Shown piece after piece: positions 7,993 to 18,217 of a DNA stretch of 64,000 nt; position 1 is the first letter of the stretch; the number at the start of each line of letters is the position of its first letter. The position numbers and the translations under genes are program-made. The notes beneath the pieces are model-generated. The model was not told the origin of the DNA. It did no database searches and was given only the letters and a program-made list of their open reading frames with translations. Source of the stretch: Pirellulaceae bacterium (GTDB taxonomy: Bacteria > Planctomycetota > Planctomycetia > Pirellulales > Pirellulaceae); NCBI GenBank assembly GCA_019636375.1, contig JAHBXS010000003.1, positions 62,001-126,000 on the forward strand. The letters are read 5' to 3'.

Positions 7993-9909
7993 ATGTCTCA
8001 TCATTCGGACTTAATCGCAACGGACATCAACGCCTATTTGGAGCAACATGAACGCAAAGAGCTTTTGCGGTTCATTACTTGTGGCAGTGTCGATGACGGC
8101 AAAAGCACTCTGATCGGCCGGTTACTGTACGATTCGAAAATGATCTACGAAGATCAATTGGCCAAGATCGAAAAGGACTCGATCACTCACGGCACAACCG
8201 GAGGTCAATTTGATCCGGCCTTATTGACGGATGGCTTGAAAGCCGAGCGGGAACAAGGCATTACAATCGACGTCGCCTATCGCTATTTTTCGACTGCAAA
8301 ACGCAAATTCATCATCGCGGACACGCCTGGGCATGTGCAATACACGCGGAACATGGCCACCGGGGCCTCAACCGCTGATTTGGCCATCATCCTCATCGAT
8401 GCTCGGCACGGGGTTTTGGAGCAAACTCGCCGGCACAGTTTTATCGTGTCGCTGCTGGGAATCAAACATATCCTGGTGGCGATCAACAAAATGGACTTGG
8501 TAGATTTTTCGGAAGAAATTTACGACAAAATTCGTGACGACTACCACGGGTTTGCTTCGCGGTTGGATATTCCCGATTTGCATTTCATACCTATCGCAGC
8601 GTTGCATGGCGATAATGTTGTTGACCCCAGTCCACGCATGCCGTGGTATGTCGGTTCAACACTGATGTCATTTTTAGAAAATGTTTACATCGGCTCGGAC
8701 CGAAATTTTGAGGACTTGCGGTTTCCTGTGCAGTATGTGATTCGACCCAACCTCGATTATCGCGGTTTTGCTGGGACGATTACTTCGGGAATTATTCGCC
8801 AAGGTGAAGACGTGATCGTTTTGCCCTCGAAGCGGCAAAGTAAGGTCAAACGGATCGTAACAATGGATGGAGATGTCGAAGAAGCCTTCACACCAATGTC
8901 CGTAACCGTCGTCTTGGAGGATGAAGTCGACGTGAGTCGCGGAGACATGTTAGTCCGACCTGGAAATATTCCCAAGACGGAACAAAATTTTGAAGCGATG
9001 GTCGTCTGGATGCATGACCAACCAATGATTCCTGGCAAACAATATTTGTTCAAACAGACTACAAAGTCCATATCGGGAAACATTTCGACATTGCGGTATC
9101 AAATCGATGTCAACACACTCCATCGCGCTCCTTCGCCTGGGCTGAAATTAAATGAGATCGGGCGTTGTCGAATCAGTCTCGCCGAAACCATGATCATGGA
9201 CGGTTATCGAAACAATCGCGCGACGGGGTCGTTCATCATCATTGATCGAATATCAAACGCAACTTTGGGCGCTGGGATGATACTTGATCGCAAGACCAGC
9301 GAAGACCGCGAGGACCATTGGGAAGTTGAGCCTGGAAGTTCGTCCTTAACTCCAAGTCTCAGTAAGGTCAGTGAAGACGAGCGTCGTGTCCGTTTTGGGC
9401 AAAGCCCGGTGACCATTCTGTTCACTGGATTGCCTGGAGCAGGAAAATCGACTCTGGCTTATGCCCTCGAACGAGAATTGTTCGAGGCCGGTCGGGCGGC
9501 TACTGTTTTGGACGGAGAGAATATTCGGCTGGGCTTGAGTCGCGACCTGGGATTCGGCGATGAAGAGCGATCTGAAAATTTGCGGCGTACGGCTGAGGTC
9601 GCCAAATTGATGAATCACGCCGGATTGATATGCATTTTGGCTCTGGTCGCCCCTCGCGAAGAAACTCGCCGAAAAGCTCAAGAGCTATTAGGAGCAGACC
9701 AGTTTTTCGTGATTCATCTGGATGCCCCGCAGTCGGTTTGCCAACGAAGAAATCAAGTGGCAGGTGAAAACAAGGCCGAAATTGCGGAATTTCCCACGCA
9801 ATATGAGCCGCCACAGACTCCTGATTTGCGCCTCGATACGGAAAAACAGTCAGTTGCCGAATGCCTGGCCCAAGTTTTTGAGTTCCTGGAACAGCGGCAA
9901 ATCATTTAG
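7993..9909 (+). CDS. cysNC: Bifunctional sulfate adenylyltransferase subunit 1 / adenylylsulfate kinase
   Basis: A 638-residue fusion. The N-terminal ~440 residues are the CysN GTPase, with a P-loop at GSVDDGKST (31-39), the DTPGH switch motif and the NKMD guanine-specificity motif, followed by translation-factor-like beta-barrel domains. The C-terminal ~170 residues are APS kinase, with its own P-loop GLPGAGKST starting near residue 479, DGENIR, and a lid with EETRRKAQ. The protein would drive APS synthesis with GTP hydrolysis and then phosphorylate APS to PAPS. The kinase part is somewhat divergent: the usual FTGI.DPYE-type element is shortened to [11 protein letters not shown]. It forms the operon with cysD. 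No PAPS reductase or sulfotransferase gene is nearby in the window, so the destination of PAPS is open. Confidence 0.96.
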   Translation: MSHHSDLIATDINAYLEQHERKELLRFITCGSVDDGKSTLIGRLLYDSKMIYEDQLAKIEKDSITHGTTGGQFDPALLTDGLKAEREQGITIDVAYRYFSTAKRKFIIADTPGHVQYTRNMATGASTADLAIILIDARHGVLEQTRRHSFIVSLLGIKHILVAINKMDLVDFSEEIYDKIRDDYHGFASRLDIPDLHFIPIAALHGDNVVDPSPRMPWYVGSTLMSFLENVYIGSDRNFEDLRFPVQYVIRPNLDYRGFAGTITSGIIRQGEDVIVLPSKRQSKVKRIVTMDGDVEEAFTPMSVTVVLEDEVDVSRGDMLVRPGNIPKTEQNFEAMVVWMHDQPMIPGKQYLFKQTTKSISGNISTLRYQIDVNTLHRAPSPGLKLNEIGRCRISLAETMIMDGYRNNRATGSFIIIDRISNATLGAGMILDRKTSEDREDHWEVEPGSSSLTPSLSKVSEDERRVRFGQSPVTILFTGLPGAGKSTLAYALERELFEAGRAATVLDGENIRLGLSRDLGFGDEERSENLRRTAEVAKLMNHAGLICILALVAPREETRRKAQELLGADQFFVIHLDAPQSVCQRRNQVAGENKAEIAEFPTQYEPPQTPDLRLDTEKQSVAECLAQVFEFLEQRQII

Positions 9910-10036
9910 CGAGCCTCATGCCGCAGTTGCTAGCAAGGCAACTTGGGATTGCTGAAGTCGTGAGATTTTTGGAAAAGGCTAGTTGTGCTGGGGGGCCTTA
10001 GTCTGCATCTCGATGTTTTGGCATGGATCGCCATCA

Positions 10037-10918
10037 ATGTTTAATCCGAAATCCACCCCTGTGCAACACGGTCTGTCACGATTTTTCATCGGCGTCTCAA
10101 TCGGGTTCGTTGTGCTCTTAAGCTGCATCGGATGTCAAACCGATCCACGCGCTCGAATGGAAATTGCCTTGCTTCGTTCCGAATTGGTTGCACTCGAGGA
10201 TCGCTACGCTTTATTAAGAAATCGCTGCGGCGATGGAAAAGGTGATGACTATTCTGACCTACAAATCGAGGCCCCATCCATCGAGACAAATCAATACCTG
10301 CCACAAACGACTCCTCGCCAATCACGTCCATCCAGATCAGCCCCCCCCGAAGAGTTGATCCTTGATATCGAAGAATCGTCTGGAAACGACGTCCCCAATA
10401 ATGGCGGAGGTTTTCGGAGTGAACGAAGTCGCCCCAAACAAAACAACACGCTAGCCTCTCAGGCGACTATTCCGACAACAAACTTTGATCTTGCGATTAA
10501 AGTACAACCTCGCGACCGCAACAACGATCAAATCGATGATGGGATGATCGTAAAAATTCCTTTTGCCGAGCCCAGCGCCGTCGAGTCGATTCAAATCAGC
10601 ATGTTGGACCCTGACTTGCCGAACGGTCAGCAAAGGATCGGCTATTGGAAATATGATCGCGAGGCATTGCGCAAAACCAACTATGACCGAAAAAGCGGTG
10701 CGTTTGACTTAGAAGTTGATTGGAGTTCACCTCCAAGAAATCCCGGTTTGTTGGTCTTTGCTCGAGTCGTCACGAACGAGTCGGTATCCGAAGGTTCTGA
10801 CTCGGTCATTTCTCGATTGCATATTGATCAAGATTTCTTCGACGGCGACCCTGAAATGACCGCCGCTCGTTCGGCTTCAAATCCACAAAACGGGACGCGT
10901 TGGCGTCCCAATCGTTAA
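10037..10918 (+). CDS. Predicted lipoprotein with coiled coil, unknown function
   Basis: The 293-residue product has a short basic N-terminus, a hydrophobic core (FFIGVSIGFVVLLS) and a lipobox ending at Cys (LSCIGC). It is therefore predicted to be a membrane lipoprotein outside the cytoplasm. A heptad-like stretch (MEIALLRSELVALEDRYALL) next to the lipid anchor suggests a coiled coil. A Pro/Ser/Gln-rich linker follows, then a globular domain from about residue 150 with an isolated DRNNDQIDDG acidic loop reminiscent of a calcium-binding or dockerin-like loop. A longer frame starts at 9983, but only ATG 10037 gives a good signal peptide. A perfect 7-bp hairpin (GGGACGC/GCGTCCC, 10892-10909) lies in the last codons. 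I do not recognise the C-terminal domain. It follows cysNC by about 130 bases. Confidence 0.72.
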   Translation: MFNPKSTPVQHGLSRFFIGVSIGFVVLLSCIGCQTDPRARMEIALLRSELVALEDRYALLRNRCGDGKGDDYSDLQIEAPSIETNQYLPQTTPRQSRPSRSAPPEELILDIEESSGNDVPNNGGGFRSERSRPKQNNTLASQATIPTTNFDLAIKVQPRDRNNDQIDDGMIVKIPFAEPSAVESIQISMLDPDLPNGQQRIGYWKYDREALRKTNYDRKSGAFDLEVDWSSPPRNPGLLVFARVVTNESVSEGSDSVISRLHIDQDFFDGDPEMTAARSASNPQNGTRWRPNR

Positions 10919-11014
10919 GAGCAGAAATAGTTTCGGGTACCGTTGTCAGAACAACCCTTCGGGTGCTTTGCACAACGGCACCAGACCCTATTTCCGCTCC
11001 TCCATTTCTGCTCG
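10919..11014. other. Strongly structured intergenic segment with alternative stems
   Basis: Directly after the lipoprotein stop codon, GAGCAGAAATAG and the following bases up to CCGTTGT (10919-10946) pair imperfectly with ACAACGG to CCGCTC (10972-10999). Inside is a small ACCC/GGGT stem capped by TTC. The same left arm also matches ATTTCTGCTC (11004-11013) perfectly over 10 bases, so two mutually exclusive stems are possible. No T-run follows, so it is not a simple terminator. It could be a structured RNA, a 3'-UTR stability element or a small mobile repeat. Confidence 0.5.
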
Positions 11015-11507
11015 ACGTCTATAAAACCTGCGGTACCTCGGGGTTGTCAGCGACCCTATTTTCTAGGTGAGTCGGTTTCAATCGTGATGGCGACGAAAAT
11101 TCCAGTGGTAGTGGTTTTGCCGATCATCGCGAGAATTTGCTGTTTTTAAATGCGGAACGCGCTAAAAATTGTCCACGATCTTTCTAACTTCGGAATAGAT
11201 TTGGGGGGTACCGTCCCAAAGAGGTGAGTGGCTGAATCGAAATTGACGCCATTTGCTTACTAAAATTTGATGTAACGCTCGATACCAACCATCTCCATTT
11301 CTAGACGCTCAAGCGACAAAAACTGGGGATTTTGACAGCAAATTCGCGGAAATTGTTGAATAATCGGTCCTGAGTGACTACTATTTATGGTACCGGCCCA
11401 GGAATTTCTGATTTGACTGACCGGGTTCGCCGATTCGGGGCAAGACGGCGTTTTTTTGTGAGATTCAAATTATGTCAAAGACCGTAACCGTGTTTAAAGG
11501 CAAATTC
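11015..11507. other. Intergenic region upstream of the DUF1598 gene
   Basis: About 490 bases without a credible gene. The segment repeats short motifs from the preceding hairpin (GGTACC followed by GTTGTCAG near 11031-11050, GGTACCG near 11207 and 11389). The 68-codon frame at 10943-11149 has no protein character. The promoter of the downstream gene must lie here, but I cannot place it with confidence. Confidence 0.5.
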
Positions 11508-12983
11508 ATGCGGAATTTTTCTACGTTGTTGTTCGCCGTTCTTCTCGCTGGATTTTTAGCGGCGCCGAGTCTAGTTTTTGCTCAAGCCGATGGCGGCGGT
11601 GGCGGTGCGGCCGGTGGCGCCGGTGCTGGTGGGGCTGCGGGTGGTGCCGGAACAGGCGGTATCGAGATCGATGCGTCTGGAGTTTTGCGAGCTAACATCA
11701 ATCGAGATGTATCGGGAAAGCTTGATCGTGATTTGGTACGAGCAGCTAAGGCTTCATTGAATCAGGATTTACAAAACCCATCCTCTATGCGAATGGTTTC
11801 CTTGCGGCGACTACAACAAGCGGTCCAGGCTGCCCATGCTGCGGGCCGTCCTCTCGAAGATGACATTCGTTTCTTAGCCGGACTGACTCGGATTACGCAT
11901 GTCTTTTATCTCCCGGAACATCAAGACATTATCTTGGCTGGACCAGCCGAGGGTTTTTACCTCAACGGACGAGGCCGAGTGGTTGGATTGGAAACGGGTG
12001 CTGCGACGATGCATTTCGAGGACCTGGTAGTCGCGCTGCGGGCCTTCGCTCCGAATCAGCGGCCCACTCCTGTGATTTCGGTTTCGATTGATCCCACAGA
12101 ACAAGGAATTCGCAACTACAACCAAGCTTTCGCTCACTGGGGTCAATTGGCATTAACCAATCAAGCGGATGATGCCACCGTGCGTAACGGCCTAATCACC
12201 GCGATGGGTCTGCAAGAAGTTACTCTCAAAGGCGTATCGAACAAAACCCGTGCTGCTCTCGTTTTGACTGAGGCCGACTATCGCATGAAATTGATCGGCT
12301 TGGGTCTGGAAACGCCCGCCGTTCGCATCAACAACTATTTCGACCAAATGCCGATGACTCCCGGCAACTCCAACGCATCCATTCGCTGGTTTTTCCAACC
12401 CAAATACAATGGGGTTTTCGTAAATTCTTCCGAAACAGCCCTGCGATTGGACACCGCGAACACCGTGGAATTGGTTCCTGCAGAAGATCGACTCGATGCG
12501 GCTGGCCGCAAGGTCGAGGTTAAGGAAAAATCCAACAAGGCGTCACGAAATTTCTGTTATTCGTTCACCAAGGAATTCGATCGGTTGGCCGCCAAAGACT
12601 CTTTGTTTGGCGAGCTACGAAACTTGGTTGATTTGACCGTGGCTGCTGCGTTTATTCAACGCATGGATCTGTATGGCAAAGCGGGACTCTCCCTGGGTGT
12701 GCTCGGTGATGAATCAGCAGTTCCAACGCAACGTTACAACGCTCCGACTCACATCGAACCAGTCGTCAATATTGCCCGTCGAAACGGGGCCTTTTCGGCA
12801 CCGATTGCCGGTGGTGTGAATATTCAACCCCAGGCCGCGTTCGTTTCCGAGTCATTGCAAACAGAAGAAATTTCTGTGGATGAACTTCAAGGCCAAGCGA
12901 AACTGAGCAATCTTGCTGATGGCCAATGGTGGTGGGATGCAGAAAGCCCTGCCATCCAGAAGGAATCGAAAAAGGGCAAGTAA
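11508..12983 (+). CDS. Secreted DUF1598-type planctomycete protein
   Basis: A secreted protein of 491 residues. The signal peptide (MRNFSTLLFAVLLAGFLAAPS, cleavage after VFAQA) is followed by a Gly/Ala-rich low-complexity spacer (about residues 32-55). A long domain then resembles DUF1598, known essentially from planctomycetes: SVSIDPTEQGI, RNFCYSFTKEFDRL, and W.FQPKYNGV. The function of the family is not established. An ATG 12 codons upstream (11472) is in frame and would lengthen the N-region. ATG 11508 gives the better signal peptide. A strong rho-independent terminator follows the stop. The gene stands alone, with a long leader upstream. Confidence 0.8.
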   Translation: MRNFSTLLFAVLLAGFLAAPSLVFAQADGGGGGAAGGAGAGGAAGGAGTGGIEIDASGVLRANINRDVSGKLDRDLVRAAKASLNQDLQNPSSMRMVSLRRLQQAVQAAHAAGRPLEDDIRFLAGLTRITHVFYLPEHQDIILAGPAEGFYLNGRGRVVGLETGAATMHFEDLVVALRAFAPNQRPTPVISVSIDPTEQGIRNYNQAFAHWGQLALTNQADDATVRNGLITAMGLQEVTLKGVSNKTRAALVLTEADYRMKLIGLGLETPAVRINNYFDQMPMTPGNSNASIRWFFQPKYNGVFVNSSETALRLDTANTVELVPAEDRLDAAGRKVEVKEKSNKASRNFCYSFTKEFDRLAAKDSLFGELRNLVDLTVAAAFIQRMDLYGKAGLSLGVLGDESAVPTQRYNAPTHIEPVVNIARRNGAFSAPIAGGVNIQPQAAFVSESLQTEEISVDELQGQAKLSNLADGQWWWDAESPAIQKESKKGK

Positions 12984-13015
12984 CTGCCCAGTCCTCTCGG
13001 TTCAGCAAATACAAC

Positions 13016-13048
13016 AACGGTCGCCCCTTTGGGGACGACCGTTTTTTT
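13016..13048 (+). terminator. Rho-independent terminator
   Basis: AACGGTCG plus CCCC pairs with GGGG plus CGACCGTT across a TTT loop with one bulged A, followed by a run of T. It closes the DUF1598 transcription unit. Because the next gene (hslU) converges on it, the stem may also limit read-through from the other side, although the T-run is only on the plus side. Confidence 0.9.
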
Positions 13049-13062
13049 GGGTCTGAATCGAA

Positions 13063-14457
13063 CTACAGGATAAATTTGCTAAGGTCTTCGTTGGCAGCTA
13101 CCGAGGCCAATTTTTCCCGCACGTATTCGGTCGAGACCTCAAAGGTCGAGCCTTTCTTTTGCGGGGCGGTGAAACTGAGTTCTTCCAGCAAGTGTTCGAG
13201 GATTGTGTACAAACGTCTGGCACCGATATTTTGTGATGTTTGATTGACGTGAAAGGCGACTTTTGCCAGTTCCGCAATCGCGTCGGAGGTGAACTTCAAC
13301 GAGACGCCCTCAGTCTGCAAAAGTGCTGAATACTGTTTCACAAGTGAGTGTTCTGGCTCATGTAGAATCCGCACAAAATCTTCCACCGTTAGGTCGCTAA
13401 GCTCGACACGAATTGGAAATCGGCCTTGGAGTTCTGGCATCAACTCGCTCGGCAAATGGTTGTGGAATGCTCCGGCGGCGATGAACAAGATATGGTCGGT
13501 TTTGATCTGACCATGCTTCGTACTCACGGTCGTGCCCTCGACAATCGGTAGCAAGTCTCTTTGGACACCTTGTCGCGAAACATCGGCCCCTTTGCCCTCG
13601 CTGGCGATCACCTTGTCAATCTCGTCGACAAAAATGATCCCCATGTTTTCCGCGAGTTCAATGGCTGCTTGGTTGACCTTGTCCTCGTCCAGCAAAGCAT
13701 CGCACTCTTGGTCGAAAATCACGCGCTGAGCAGATTGAACATCCATTTCCCTAACGACGCGAGTCTTGGGGACGATACGTTCGAGCATATTTTGGAAGTC
13801 CACATCCATGTTCTCCAAATTCCCACCACCAAACATGATTGGAGCGCCCTTTTGCTCGATCGACAATTCGACTTTGCGATCATTCAAGGCCCCTTTTTGC
13901 AGCAACACCGCCATTTTCTGTCGCGTTCGTTGGTAGGATGATTCGGAAGATTCTTCCTGAGCTTCCGACTCAGGACTAATCGTAGAAACGGAATAAACGG
14001 GAGGTCTTGGGCAAAGCAAATCGAGCAACCTTTCGCGAGTTCGCGTTTCTGCTTCTTCGCGAACTTGTTCTCGCAATTTTCCCCGCACCAGCGAGATCGA
14101 ATTATCGAGCAACTCGCGAACCATACTTTCGACATCTCGTCCGTAGTACCCGACTTCGGTATATTTCGTGGCCTCGACCTTGACGAAAGGTGCTCCGGTC
14201 AACTTGGCCAATCGGCGGGCAATTTCGGTTTTACCAACTCCCGTAGAGCCGATCATCAAGATGTTTTTGGGGGAAACATCCGCCCGAATCTCGTCGGGAA
14301 GCTGCTGTCGCCTCCATCGATTGCGCACCGCAATCGCCACAGCACGTTTGGCCGCATCTTGACCGACGATGAAGCGATCAAGCGCTTCGACGATTTCCTG
14401 AGGCGTCTTGGTCGGTGGGGTCAGTTGATTTAATGCGTGACTCAAGTTTTGAGACAT
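13063..14457 (-). CDS. hslU: ATP-dependent protease ATPase subunit HslU
   Basis: The AAA+ unfoldase of the HslUV (ClpYQ) protease, 464 residues. It carries [16 protein letters not shown] at the N-terminus, Walker A GSTGVGKT (70-77), and [18 protein letters not shown] with the pore-loop GYYG. It also has the Walker [10 protein letters not shown] and the sensor region [10 protein letters not shown]. The C-terminus ends in SKFIL; a free hydrophobic C-terminal tail that docks into HslV is characteristic of HslU. The hslU start overlaps the 3' end of hslV by 16 bases in another frame, so translation is likely coupled. The order hslV-hslU is the usual one. The I-domain is present and somewhat short and charged. 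Certain. Confidence 0.97.
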   Translation of the reverse strand: MSQNLSHALNQLTPPTKTPQEIVEALDRFIVGQDAAKRAVAIAVRNRWRRQQLPDEIRADVSPKNILMIGSTGVGKTEIARRLAKLTGAPFVKVEATKYTEVGYYGRDVESMVRELLDNSISLVRGKLREQVREEAETRTRERLLDLLCPRPPVYSVSTISPESEAQEESSESSYQRTRQKMAVLLQKGALNDRKVELSIEQKGAPIMFGGGNLENMDVDFQNMLERIVPKTRVVREMDVQSAQRVIFDQECDALLDEDKVNQAAIELAENMGIIFVDEIDKVIASEGKGADVSRQGVQRDLLPIVEGTTVSTKHGQIKTDHILFIAAGAFHNHLPSELMPELQGRFPIRVELSDLTVEDFVRILHEPEHSLVKQYSALLQTEGVSLKFTSDAIAELAKVAFHVNQTSQNIGARRLYTILEHLLEELSFTAPQKKGSTFEVSTEYVREKLASVAANEDLSKFIL

Positions 14458-14990
14458 TCCAGTTTCTCAACAACAATTTGGGTGTTGGTGTAGATATCGA
14501 GTTCCCCGGCAATGGTCAGGGCGTGCTTTACAATTTCTTCGGCAGAAAGGCTGCTGTGCCGCAAAAGGCCACGGGCCGCGGCAACGGCGTAGTTTCCGCC
14601 AGAGCCAATCCCCAAGATTCCATCCGTTGGCTGGATGACGTCTCCGGTTCCACTGACCAGCAGCAAATGATTGCCGTCCGTGGCGATGAGCAGGGCTTCC
14701 AATTGCCGAAGCATTTTGTCGGTTCGCCACATTTTAGCAAGTTCGATGGCTGCGCGCGGAAGATTGTCGGGAGACTCTTTGAGCTTCCCCTCGAACCTCT
14801 CCAGTAACGAAAAGGCATCGGCACTACTCCCAGCGAAACCACAGAGAACTCTGCCGTTCAACAGCCGACGGATTTTCATTGCGTCAGACTTCATGATGGC
14901 TGTTCCCAAGGTGACTTGGCCATCGCCCCCCAACGCGACGAACCCATCGCGTTGAACCGCCAAAATGGTGGTAGCATGAAACTTGTTCAT
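14442..14990 (-). CDS. hslV: ATP-dependent protease proteolytic subunit HslV
   Basis: Threonine peptidase of HslUV, 182 residues. [26 protein letters not shown]-like [21 protein letters not shown] and [16 protein letters not shown] are all family signatures. The mature enzyme needs an N-terminal Thr. Here the start Met is followed by NKFHA before the first Thr (residue 7), so a six-residue pro-segment must be removed. The FHATT context resembles the Bacillus ClpQ/CodW type rather than the E. coli type, where Thr is residue 2. It is the first gene of the hslVU pair on the minus strand. No CIRCE or similar heat-shock operator was seen upstream. Confidence 0.96.
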   Translation of the reverse strand: MNKFHATTILAVQRDGFVALGGDGQVTLGTAIMKSDAMKIRRLLNGRVLCGFAGSSADAFSLLERFEGKLKESPDNLPRAAIELAKMWRTDKMLRQLEALLIATDGNHLLLVSGTGDVIQPTDGILGIGSGGNYAVAAARGLLRHSSLSAEEIVKHALTIAGELDIYTNTQIVVEKLECLKT

Positions 14991-15152
14991 TGAAACATCC
15001 GCAGGAATTCGAAATCCTAGCGATGGTCACAATGACCAATTTTCACTAGGCTGTTTCGCATTCTAGCAAAAAACATCGAGATGCGGCAGAGACGGTCGCA
15101 ATGGCAAGCCATTTGGCAAATGGTCTTTAGACCAATTCCCAGCCAAATTCGC

Positions 15153-15995
15153 TTAGGCGAGATTCGCACGACGGGATTTAGCTGGAACTGAATCCACTGA
15201 AATTTGCAGAGGCAATGATTCCGGGGAAAACTCCAAATCACGTTCGCATTTCGAAAGGTACAAAGCCCCAGCGATTTCCCCCAACGGGTTGCTTTTGTCG
15301 GCAACGTAAACGCAGTTTCGACCAGCGCCTTTAGATGCGTAGAGTGCTTTGTCAGCACGGATCATCAACAACTCGAGAGTGTCGTTGTTGGAAATCTCAC
15401 TAACGCCAATACTGACCGTAACGCCAAAAGTTTCACCTTGGTTTTCCGTCAGATCAGACTCAACGGCCTTACGGACCCTCTCGGCTGTAATTGTGGCTGC
15501 GAACAGGGATGTCTCAGGCAAGAGCACCACAAATTCTTCTCCCCCGATTCGGAACAACATATCCACATCGCGAATGTTGGCATTGATCGTCTTGCAAACT
15601 TGACGCAAGACGTTGTCCCCAACCCAATGGCCACGTTTATCATTGACGAGTTTGAAATGGTCAACATCCAGCAACAAAAAGGCGCAACGGGATTGATAAT
15701 ATCTGTATTGTCCAATGCGACGTCGTACTTCAGCCTCGAAATAACGACGGTTGCCTGCTCCGGTGAGCGAGTCGATCGTGCTTACCTCTCGCAGTTGCCG
15801 GGCTTCTCGTTCCGTCTGTTGTCGGTATAACTCGGACAATCCCAAGCAAGAAATGAAACCTGCCGCACCAATGCTCAAAAAGATTTTTGAGTTCTCAGGC
15901 CCCATCAGTTGAAATTGGCCCAAAAAAAACACGACGACACTTGCGGCTAGGCACACCAACAAGGGTAAAGCGGAAACTGGTTTAAAGCTAATCAT
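15153..15995 (-). CDS. Membrane-anchored diguanylate cyclase (GGDEF)
   Basis: Predicted c-di-GMP synthase of 280 residues. Two N-terminal hydrophobic helices (about residues 8-28 and 38-55) are followed by a short coiled linker. A complete GGDEF domain comes next: DSLTGAGNRRYFE at the entry, DVDHFKLVND, and the active-site variant GGEEF, which is catalytically competent in known enzymes. An RxxD inhibitory site (RDVD) lies five residues before the GGEEF, so product feedback is expected. A C-terminal tail of roughly 45 residues is unstructured. No sensory domain other than the membrane helices is present. It lies about 160 bases upstream of hslV on the same strand, probably as an independent unit. 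Confidence 0.93.
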   Translation of the reverse strand: MISFKPVSALPLLVCLAASVVVFFLGQFQLMGPENSKIFLSIGAAGFISCLGLSELYRQQTEREARQLREVSTIDSLTGAGNRRYFEAEVRRRIGQYRYYQSRCAFLLLDVDHFKLVNDKRGHWVGDNVLRQVCKTINANIRDVDMLFRIGGEEFVVLLPETSLFAATITAERVRKAVESDLTENQGETFGVTVSIGVSEISNNDTLELLMIRADKALYASKGAGRNCVYVADKSNPLGEIAGALYLSKCERDLEFSPESLPLQISVDSVPAKSRRANLA

Positions 15996-16661
15996 GGGAC
16001 CAAAATTGCAAATGAAAGTTCGTGAGCCACATTTTCCAGGCCAATTTCAACTTAGATACTACGTGAAACTGCGACAGCAATCCCACTTACTGGCCACTTT
16101 CGAGACTATAGGTTTCCGAAAAGCAGGCAAACCCAAAGCCGTTGTTTTGGAAGGTTGGAAATTGCGGGAATTCGCAGAACCGTTAGTGGCTGTAGGGGTG
16201 ATTCGGATTTTGCAGGCAACAGGAAGTTTTCGAGTACAGTGGCAACAACCTGTTTTTCGACATTTCAACAAGGATTGTCTTCCCAATGCGATTGTCGAAC
16301 GCTCCGTTAGGTTCAATCATTCGCCGGGTTTTCATCAATTAAGGACGACATGTCTGGGGTTGAAATCGTTCGCCACGCCCTAAACCGTGAAACTCTCCAA
16401 ACCCGTTCGTCACTGAACCCTATCTTTCCGATCACTTGTATTTTAAAATGGGAAACGTCGGTTGTGACCGGTAGTCGCTGCGCCACTGACGAATGGCCGA
16501 AGTTTTGCGGCTCGCCGGGTGGCGAGGTCTGGACGTCGCCTTGGCATTGTGCATAAGCCATAATGCGAACGCTCTGATGTATTGCTTCTCGCTTGCTCCA
16601 TTAAATTTACTTTTTAGAGAAATCTTCGGCCTAGTACTTTTTTGTTCCATTCGATAATAGC
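15996..16661. other. Intergenic region between divergent genes
   Basis: About 670 bases between the diguanylate cyclase and the S1-like gene. Open frames on both strands (up to about 130 codons) have no recognisable protein, signal or start context. Nothing else is evident; the S1 gene promoter should lie in the AT-rich last 80 bases. Confidence 0.55.
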
Positions 16662-18149
16662 ATGTCAAACGATACAAACAATACAAACGAAAATTCCGCA
16701 CTTCAACCGGAGACAATTCCCGCCCCTTCTGAATCACCAACGGTTCGACGGCCAATTTCGATTGGCTCTCAGCGCGATGTTGCAAACCCCGAATTGTTGA
16801 AAAAGGGGACTTCAACTTCTGCTGTCGAATCGAAAAGCGCTGAATCATCTCAGGAACAAACTTCCGCCGCTTCCGTTCCCGCGATGCCTGCCGAGACTTC
16901 TGCGCCAACTCCAGCGGTTCGTTCGCGAATCGGACTTGGGGACGATTTAGAGGCGGAAATCGAGGCCGCCCTGCAAGGGGCCTCGCTCGAAGAGTTGCTA
17001 AACCAACCTGAAATCGATCTTCCTGATCTTGAACCTCAGTCGCGTGTCAAGGTCGTGGTTAGCCGCGTGGAAGGCGAGCATGTCTTCTGCTCCATCAAAG
17101 GGCGATTCGAAGGGATCCTTGCCGGGAGGTCTTTCAAAGAGCCCCCGCAACCTGGCCAAATGATCGAGGTCATTGTTAAGGGACAAAACGAAGACGATGG
17201 ACTTTGGGAACTAGCCCTTCCCGGTGCGGCGGTTGATACGGGTGACTGGGAGAGCCTCCAAGTCGGCGATGTGGTCGATGCTCGGGTGACCGGCTCGAAT
17301 GTCGGTGGCTTGGAAGCAACTGTCAACAACTTGCGAGGTTTTATCCCCGCCAGCCAAATCGATCGTGTACGTGTGGAAACGTTTGGTGACTATGTCAATC
17401 AAAAACTTCAATGCCTCGTGCAGGAAATCAACCCGGCCCGCAAAAAATTAGTCCTCAGCCGCCGAGCGATTTTGGACCGTGAATTCGAGGAAAACCGCAA
17501 GGAAGCCCTCGAAAAAGTCGAAGTCGGTCAAATCTATGATGGGCTTGTTACTCGGTTGATGGATTTCGGGGCCTTTGTCGACATCGGGGGTATCGAAGGC
17601 CTCGTTCACATCGGCAAAATTAGCTGGTCCCGAATCAAACACCCCAAAGAAGTCCTTAACGTTGGCCAAAGGGTGAAGGTCAAAATCGACGGGGTCAATA
17701 AGGAAACCGGCAAAATTTCATTGTCGCATCGTGACACGGTCACTCACCCCTGGGAAGATATTGAAACTCGATTTCCCGTTGGCAATATTGTCACCGGAAC
17801 CGTTAGTCGCTTGGCTCAGTTCGGCGCATTTGTGAGTCTTGATACAGGCATCGAAGGGCTAATTCACATCTCGGAACTCGCCCATCATCGGGTCTACGCC
17901 GTGAAAAACATTGTCAAAGAAGGTGACCAAGTCGAAGTCAAAATACTGACCGTGGACCGAGAGAATCAAAAAATTGGCCTCTCGTTAAAAGCCACACAAG
18001 CAGCACCTGAAAAGAAATCAAACGAAAAACCTGAAGAAGAAGTCGTGGAAGAAAAACGCGAGCCAATTATTTCCCGAAACTCCAATGAGCCGCTAAAGGG
18101 TGGCACCAGCCGCGCGTCAGGCGGCGACAAATTCGGATTGCGATGGTAA
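16662..18149 (+). CDS. Ribosomal protein S1-like RNA-binding protein (four S1 domains)
   Basis: The 495-residue product has a low-complexity Ser/Pro/Ala-rich N-terminus of about 120 residues. Four S1 OB-fold repeats follow (roughly 125-190, 195-265, 285-355, 370-440) and then a charged, Lys/Glu-rich tail. The third and fourth repeats are canonical (G.V.RLMDFGAFVDIGGIEGLVHI and G.VSRLAQFGAFVSLDTGIEGLIHIS). The first two are divergent. It probably acts in translation initiation or RNA metabolism as the bS1 homologue. With four rather than six repeats it could instead be a paralogue of the main bS1. The start ATG follows an AT-rich leader without a strong Shine-Dalgarno, as is common for S1 genes. 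Confidence 0.88.
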   Translation: MSNDTNNTNENSALQPETIPAPSESPTVRRPISIGSQRDVANPELLKKGTSTSAVESKSAESSQEQTSAASVPAMPAETSAPTPAVRSRIGLGDDLEAEIEAALQGASLEELLNQPEIDLPDLEPQSRVKVVVSRVEGEHVFCSIKGRFEGILAGRSFKEPPQPGQMIEVIVKGQNEDDGLWELALPGAAVDTGDWESLQVGDVVDARVTGSNVGGLEATVNNLRGFIPASQIDRVRVETFGDYVNQKLQCLVQEINPARKKLVLSRRAILDREFEENRKEALEKVEVGQIYDGLVTRLMDFGAFVDIGGIEGLVHIGKISWSRIKHPKEVLNVGQRVKVKIDGVNKETGKISLSHRDTVTHPWEDIETRFPVGNIVTGTVSRLAQFGAFVSLDTGIEGLIHISELAHHRVYAVKNIVKEGDQVEVKILTVDRENQKIGLSLKATQAAPEKKSNEKPEEEVVEEKREPIISRNSNEPLKGGTSRASGGDKFGLRW

Positions 18150-18217
18150 AGCCAATTCACCGCACGAGTAGACGGCAATAACGCCTCAGTTTCAGTGTCA
18201 TTGAGGACCACCGCGAT

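Noticed and set aside
10943..11149. A 68-codon frame after the lipoprotein gene
   Set aside because: It runs through the structured repeat segment and shows no protein signature.
15994..16383. A 129-codon plus-strand frame next to the diguanylate cyclase start
   Set aside because: It overlaps the cyclase start, has no recognisable protein pattern and no ribosome-binding site.
16432..16908. A 158-codon minus-strand frame over the S1-like gene start
   Set aside because: Most of it is antisense to a well-supported coding region.
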